Positions 61,075 to 64,000 of a stretch of 64,000 bases of DNA are shown here, one piece after another. Below the pieces are notes generated by a model, which was not told the DNA's origin, did no database searches, and saw only the letters and a list, made by a program, of their open reading frames with translations. The stretch comes from Spongorhabdus nitratireducens. Lineage in GTDB: Bacteria; Pseudomonadota; Gammaproteobacteria; Pseudomonadales; Endozoicomonadaceae. Numbering within the stretch: the stretch's first letter is position 1; every line of letters starts with the position of its first letter. The translations under genes were made by a program, and so were the position numbers. The stretch spans positions 310,001 to 374,000 of the forward strand of contig CANDOC010000003.1 of NCBI GenBank assembly GCA_947387575.1, given 5' to 3'.

Positions 61075-61806
61075 ATGCCCCCTGAAAAACTGCCCTGGAT
61101 ATACAAATTTATTCGCATGCTGTTCTGTTGCATGCTGTCAGCCATCTTGCCTGAAGTTACTGCAGCTGATGATAAGCTGATAATAACCCGCACCCTGCAA
61201 GACAATGTCCGCATATTATATGGCGAACGAGCCACCCGGCGCGTAGTAGCCTGGCAAGAGCTTATCACCAACAGCCGCGAACTCCCCGTTACCGAGCAAC
61301 TTGAAGTCGTCAACAATTTTTTTAACCAGCTCAAGTTTGAAGATGATATCGACCACTGGGGTAAGGAAGATTTCTGGGCCACACCGATAGAGTTCCTTGC
61401 CAGTGGTGGTGGTGACTGTGAGGACTTTGCAGTGGCCAAGTACTACACCCTTAGACAGCTCGGCGTGGAAGATAAAAAGCTGCGGATTACCTATGTGACC
61501 GCCATGTCTATCAATGCCGCCCATATGGTACTGAGCTACCGGCCAGACCGGGATCAGGAAACTCTGGTGCTGGATAATCTGGATGGTGAAATCAAGCCTG
61601 CCAGCGAACGTGAAGATCTCAAACCGGTTTACAGCTTTAATGGCGAGGGCCTGTGGCTGTCAAAGCAACGTCAGCTTCAGGGAAAGAGACTGGGCAAGGC
61701 AGAACGCCTGACCATGTGGCACAAGCTCAGAGTCCGGTTGCAACAATCCATGGTAGACAGCGAGGGAATAACTATCGCCCACAATGCCAGAATGATGACC
61801 CTGTAA
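61075..61806 (+). CDS. lapG: LapG-type periplasmic cysteine protease (transglutaminase-like, BTLCP family)
   Basis: 243 residues. The signal sequence or N-terminal helix FIRMLFCCMLSAILPEVTAA is followed by ARR-type text and the catalytic core. The triad is Cys116 in GGGDCEDFAVAKYYTLRQLGV, His151 in AAHMVLSY and Asp168 in LVLDNLDG (numbering from the GTG codon one residue earlier). Acidic residues around the Cys bind calcium in known homologues. LapG releases the giant adhesin LapA from the surface when c-di-GMP falls, held in check by LapD. Neither LapA nor LapD is in the window. GGGGAGGAAAGGA precedes the start. Confidence 0.88.
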   Translation: MPPEKLPWIYKFIRMLFCCMLSAILPEVTAADDKLIITRTLQDNVRILYGERATRRVVAWQELITNSRELPVTEQLEVVNNFFNQLKFEDDIDHWGKEDFWATPIEFLASGGGDCEDFAVAKYYTLRQLGVEDKKLRITYVTAMSINAAHMVLSYRPDRDQETLVLDNLDGEIKPASEREDLKPVYSFNGEGLWLSKQRQLQGKRLGKAERLTMWHKLRVRLQQSMVDSEGITIAHNARMMTL

Positions 61807-61932
61807 CATTCATAAATGTCACATCAGAGCAGAATTATTATCAGTAAATGATCGCTGCAGGGAACTAATAAAGCCAGATCCTATCTATGACCCCCGAAAC
61901 CTGAAAAAACTGGTTCACAGGGGTGCAATTCT

Positions 61933-63471
61933 ATGTCGCTAAAACAATACATAAGAGGCAGCCTTAACTGTATTGCCTTCCTCTTTCTGGTAACTCCTTT
62001 TGTTGTTGAAGCTGCTGTCCAGATTCACTGGATAAAACTCTTCTCTAATGACACTACAGCCAAGCTGGCTGTTGTCCATACCACGGATACAGGTTCCGAT
62101 CCCGACTGGGGTACTCGACTGACGATTCAAAGCCAGGGACATAACACAGAAGGCCAGTGGGTGCAGCTGGATGCCAATACCTGGTGCTTTGAAGCTTCCG
62201 AACTTATTGACGCGGTAACGATCAGTAGCGACGATTCACTGGATTTATCGATGCTGGGACAGGACATTTGTACAGCATCAGATCAAAAAGACACCTATAA
62301 CATCCAGCTTGATGCCTGTAAGCCCCGCTCAGTACCGGACAAGCTTCAGCTCTCCGTTGCTGCTGCAACAGCGCCAGCAGCAAAAATGGAATTCCATGAA
62401 TATCCGCACTTGAGCCGCATGGCAGACCACTTTAAAGATAGCGTCCGGGCAGAGCCATCTTGCCAATGTTCGTGGATCGTTACCGAAAAAATGAATGGTT
62501 CACTGGTTTGCCTGACCACAAATGGTCAAGAAGTACGTCCAGGCTCACATCACCAATTTATGGGAGAAACATCAGGAATCAAGGGAAAATATAAGGAGCT
62601 GTTGTACTGTGGCGATGATGAGACAAACGCTAAGGATTACCGACAAAAAATCCGTTCAATATTTGAGCACTTTTGTCAGCCAGGGGAACTGCTGGTCGTA
62701 TATGGTGAATTCTTTGGTACAACCACTAAGTTTAAAAGCCCTAGCTACACCAAACAGCCAGATCAATACCGGGTTTTTGATATTGCCGTGGTTCGTCCTT
62801 CTGCAGGCGGCATGGAATGCAGGATTGTTGATCACGAAACTTTTCAGGAAATGCGTATCTATGCCCACATGCCGGCTGTCCCCTTGCTGGCTCAATGCAC
62901 AATGGGACAAGCACTTGACTATAACCCGGAACTGATTTCCACCCTGTTTTCAGGGAGCGCAAGCCCTCCTGATGAAGACGATAAAGCCGAGGGTGTGATT
63001 GTAAAGCCGGTCAACTCTGTCTATTTCTCCCCAAGCGCCAACGATCATCAGTTGTGGGTTTGTTTCAAAATGAAATATGGTATTCATGCCGAAGCAAGCA
63101 GGCCTAAGGCCGTTCCCGGGCTGGAAGAATTGGAAGAAAAAGTAGTCCTTGACTGCCAGCCTGTGCTGGAACCACTCAAGTCACTCATTAATGAAGGACG
63201 GGCACGTCAGACGTTTAACAAGCAGCACCCCGAAAAATACGAAAAGAAATACCTCACACAGTTAAGAAAATCTGTAATAGAGGATGCAATAGTATCATTT
63301 GAACGTGAGGGAAACCCCGAACTTGTCGCTATATGGCAAGGACTTACTGCAGATGGAGTTCCTTCTGACCGCAAAAAACAAATCGGGGCGATCAGGACGG
63401 TGCTATCTGCCTATGCTAAGGCAGAAATCAAAGATAGTTTCATAAAAGGCCTGTTTGGTGCCTGTCCCTGA
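61933..63471 (+). CDS. Putative exported Rnl2-type RNA ligase (nucleotidyltransferase)
   Basis: 512 residues. The N-terminus (SLNCIAFLFLVTPFVVEAA) looks like a Sec signal peptide cut near residue 28. Residues 29-145 form an unknown region with several cysteines. Residues 150-385 carry all the covalent nucleotidyltransferase motifs: motif I WIVTEKMNGS (Lys186), motif III VVYGEFFG (255-262), motif IIIa YRVFDI (279-284), motif IV AEGVIVKP (352-359) and motif V FKMKYG (378-383). Their spacing fits the Rnl2 group of RNA ligases. A charged helical C-terminus of about 120 residues follows. RNA ligases normally act in the cytoplasm, so the signal peptide is striking. AGGGG lies ten bases before the ATG. 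Confidence 0.75.
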   Translation: MSLKQYIRGSLNCIAFLFLVTPFVVEAAVQIHWIKLFSNDTTAKLAVVHTTDTGSDPDWGTRLTIQSQGHNTEGQWVQLDANTWCFEASELIDAVTISSDDSLDLSMLGQDICTASDQKDTYNIQLDACKPRSVPDKLQLSVAAATAPAAKMEFHEYPHLSRMADHFKDSVRAEPSCQCSWIVTEKMNGSLVCLTTNGQEVRPGSHHQFMGETSGIKGKYKELLYCGDDETNAKDYRQKIRSIFEHFCQPGELLVVYGEFFGTTTKFKSPSYTKQPDQYRVFDIAVVRPSAGGMECRIVDHETFQEMRIYAHMPAVPLLAQCTMGQALDYNPELISTLFSGSASPPDEDDKAEGVIVKPVNSVYFSPSANDHQLWVCFKMKYGIHAEASRPKAVPGLEELEEKVVLDCQPVLEPLKSLINEGRARQTFNKQHPEKYEKKYLTQLRKSVIEDAIVSFEREGNPELVAIWQGLTADGVPSDRKKQIGAIRTVLSAYAKAEIKDSFIKGLFGACP

Positions 63472-63509
63472 TCACGTCACAGGCAAAATATTGTTATCTT
63501 TCCAGATAA

Positions 63510-63560
63510 CTCCCGGCTCACAACAACGACAGTACGCAGCACTCTGATATGAGCCGGGAG
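63510..63560 (+). repeat. Inverted repeat after the RNA ligase-like gene
   Basis: CTCCCGGCTCA (63510-63520) and TGAGCCGGGAG (63550-63560), 11 perfect pairs, 29-base loop, no T run. Possible terminator or mRNA end structure. Confidence 0.6.
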
Positions 63561-63592
63561 CCATTAGCTTGATATAAGTTAAAAAACCTCCA

Positions 63593-63622
63593 TTGCAGAA
63601 ATCCTCACTCGGTCGCTATACT
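63593..63622 (+). promoter_or_regulatory. recN sigma-70 promoter
   Basis: TTGCAG (63593-63598), 18-base spacer, TATACT (63617-63622). The -10 element overlaps the LexA box, the standard repression geometry. Confidence 0.65.
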
Positions 63623-63638
63623 GTACAAATAAACAGTA
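63619..63638 (+). promoter_or_regulatory. LexA (SOS) box of recN
   Basis: TACTGTACAAATAAACAGTA: CTGT-N8-ACAG, a complete match to the gammaproteobacterial LexA consensus, 29 bases before the recN ATG. Confidence 0.9.
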
Positions 63639-63666
63639 AGCAATAAACTGAAAGCAGGATAACTGC

Positions 63667-64000
63667 ATGCTGACGCACCTGTCGATTCGCGACTTTGCCA
63701 TTGTAGACCGGCTGGATCTGGACATTACCCCCGGAATGACTGTAATGACCGGTGAAACCGGGGCCGGTAAGTCTATTATGCTGGATGCTCTGGGGCTCAC
63801 TCTGGGAGACCGGGCCGATTGTCATGCCATTCGAGCTGGTGAGAAGCGGGCGGATATCAGTGCCAGCTTTGACCTGTATAACTGTCCTGATGCCCTGAAA
63901 TGGCTGCAGGAGCATGAGCTCGATAATGGTGACAGCTGTATCCTGCGCCGGGTTATTACCCGCGAAGGTCGCTCCCGTGGCTATATCAATGGCACCCCCT
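63667..64000 (+). CDS. recN: DNA repair protein RecN (5' part, cut by window end)
   Basis: First 111 residues only. MLTHLSIRDFAIVDRLDLDITPGMTVMTGETGAGKSIMLDALGLTLGDRAD has the SMC-like N-terminus with Walker A GETGAGKS. RecN is a cohesin-like ATPase for double-strand break repair. AGGA lies eight bases before the ATG. In Pseudomonas recN is divergent from grpE directly; here 9 kb separate them. Confidence 0.96.
   Translation, partial: MLTHLSIRDFAIVDRLDLDITPGMTVMTGETGAGKSIMLDALGLTLGDRADCHAIRAGEKRADISASFDLYNCPDALKWLQEHELDNGDSCILRRVITREGRSRGYINGTP

Overview
The window is a typical gammaproteobacterial chromosome segment of about 50% G+C by eye. Gene content and order match the Pseudomonas/Oceanospirillales type of layout. 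Long housekeeping clusters follow the order known from Pseudomonas, while envelope, pilus and secreted-protein genes between them are lineage specific. I would place the organism near the marine Oceanospirillales (Hahella/Endozoicomonas-like), but the sequence alone does not fix a genus. There are no rRNA genes, CRISPR arrays, prophages or intact insertion sequences. The window starts just upstream of an alkyltransferase-like gene and ends inside recN.

Layout: (1) 0-10 kb: alkyltransferase-like protein, AmpG permease, YajQ, dodecin, a secreted SGNH/GDSL hydrolase, PanE, an orphan sensor kinase, then nadC-galE. (2) 9.8-16.9 kb: small ComEA-like protein, type IV pilin pilA with a clear sigma-54 promoter, CPA2 antiporter, three small envelope or secreted proteins, a stand-alone EIIC-type permease and pilB. 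(3) 16.9-25.2 kb: cca, folK-folB and tsaD, then the macromolecular synthesis genes rpsU, dnaG and rpoD, without the plsY and yqeY that Pseudomonas has here. (4) 25.2-26 kb: two small AT-rich membrane-protein genes. (5) 26-49 kb: the pnp/rpsO/truB/rbfA/infB/nusA/rimP cluster, tRNA-fMet and tRNA-Leu(GAG), secG/tpiA/glmM/folP/ftsH/rlmE, divergent yhbY, greA and carBA. Nearly all of it is on the minus strand. (6) 49-54.8 kb: an unrecognised 422-residue protein where dapB is usually found, then dnaJ, dnaK and grpE, with good sigma-32 promoters before dnaK and grpE. (7) 55-63.5 kb: an accessory block between grpE and recN, which are normally neighbours. It holds a complete soluble NAD-dependent formate dehydrogenase operon (fdsGBA-fdhD-fdsD), a LapG-type periplasmic protease, and a 512-residue protein with a signal peptide followed by all the nucleotidyltransferase motifs of an Rnl2-type RNA ligase. 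recN follows behind a LexA box.

The most noteworthy items are the apparently exported RNA ligase-like protein, the unknown protein replacing dapB, a 165-bp near-palindromic MITE-like repeat between rlmE and yhbY, a 46-bp perfect palindrome after ftsH, and an initiator tRNA with a U1 x U72 mismatch instead of C1 x A72.
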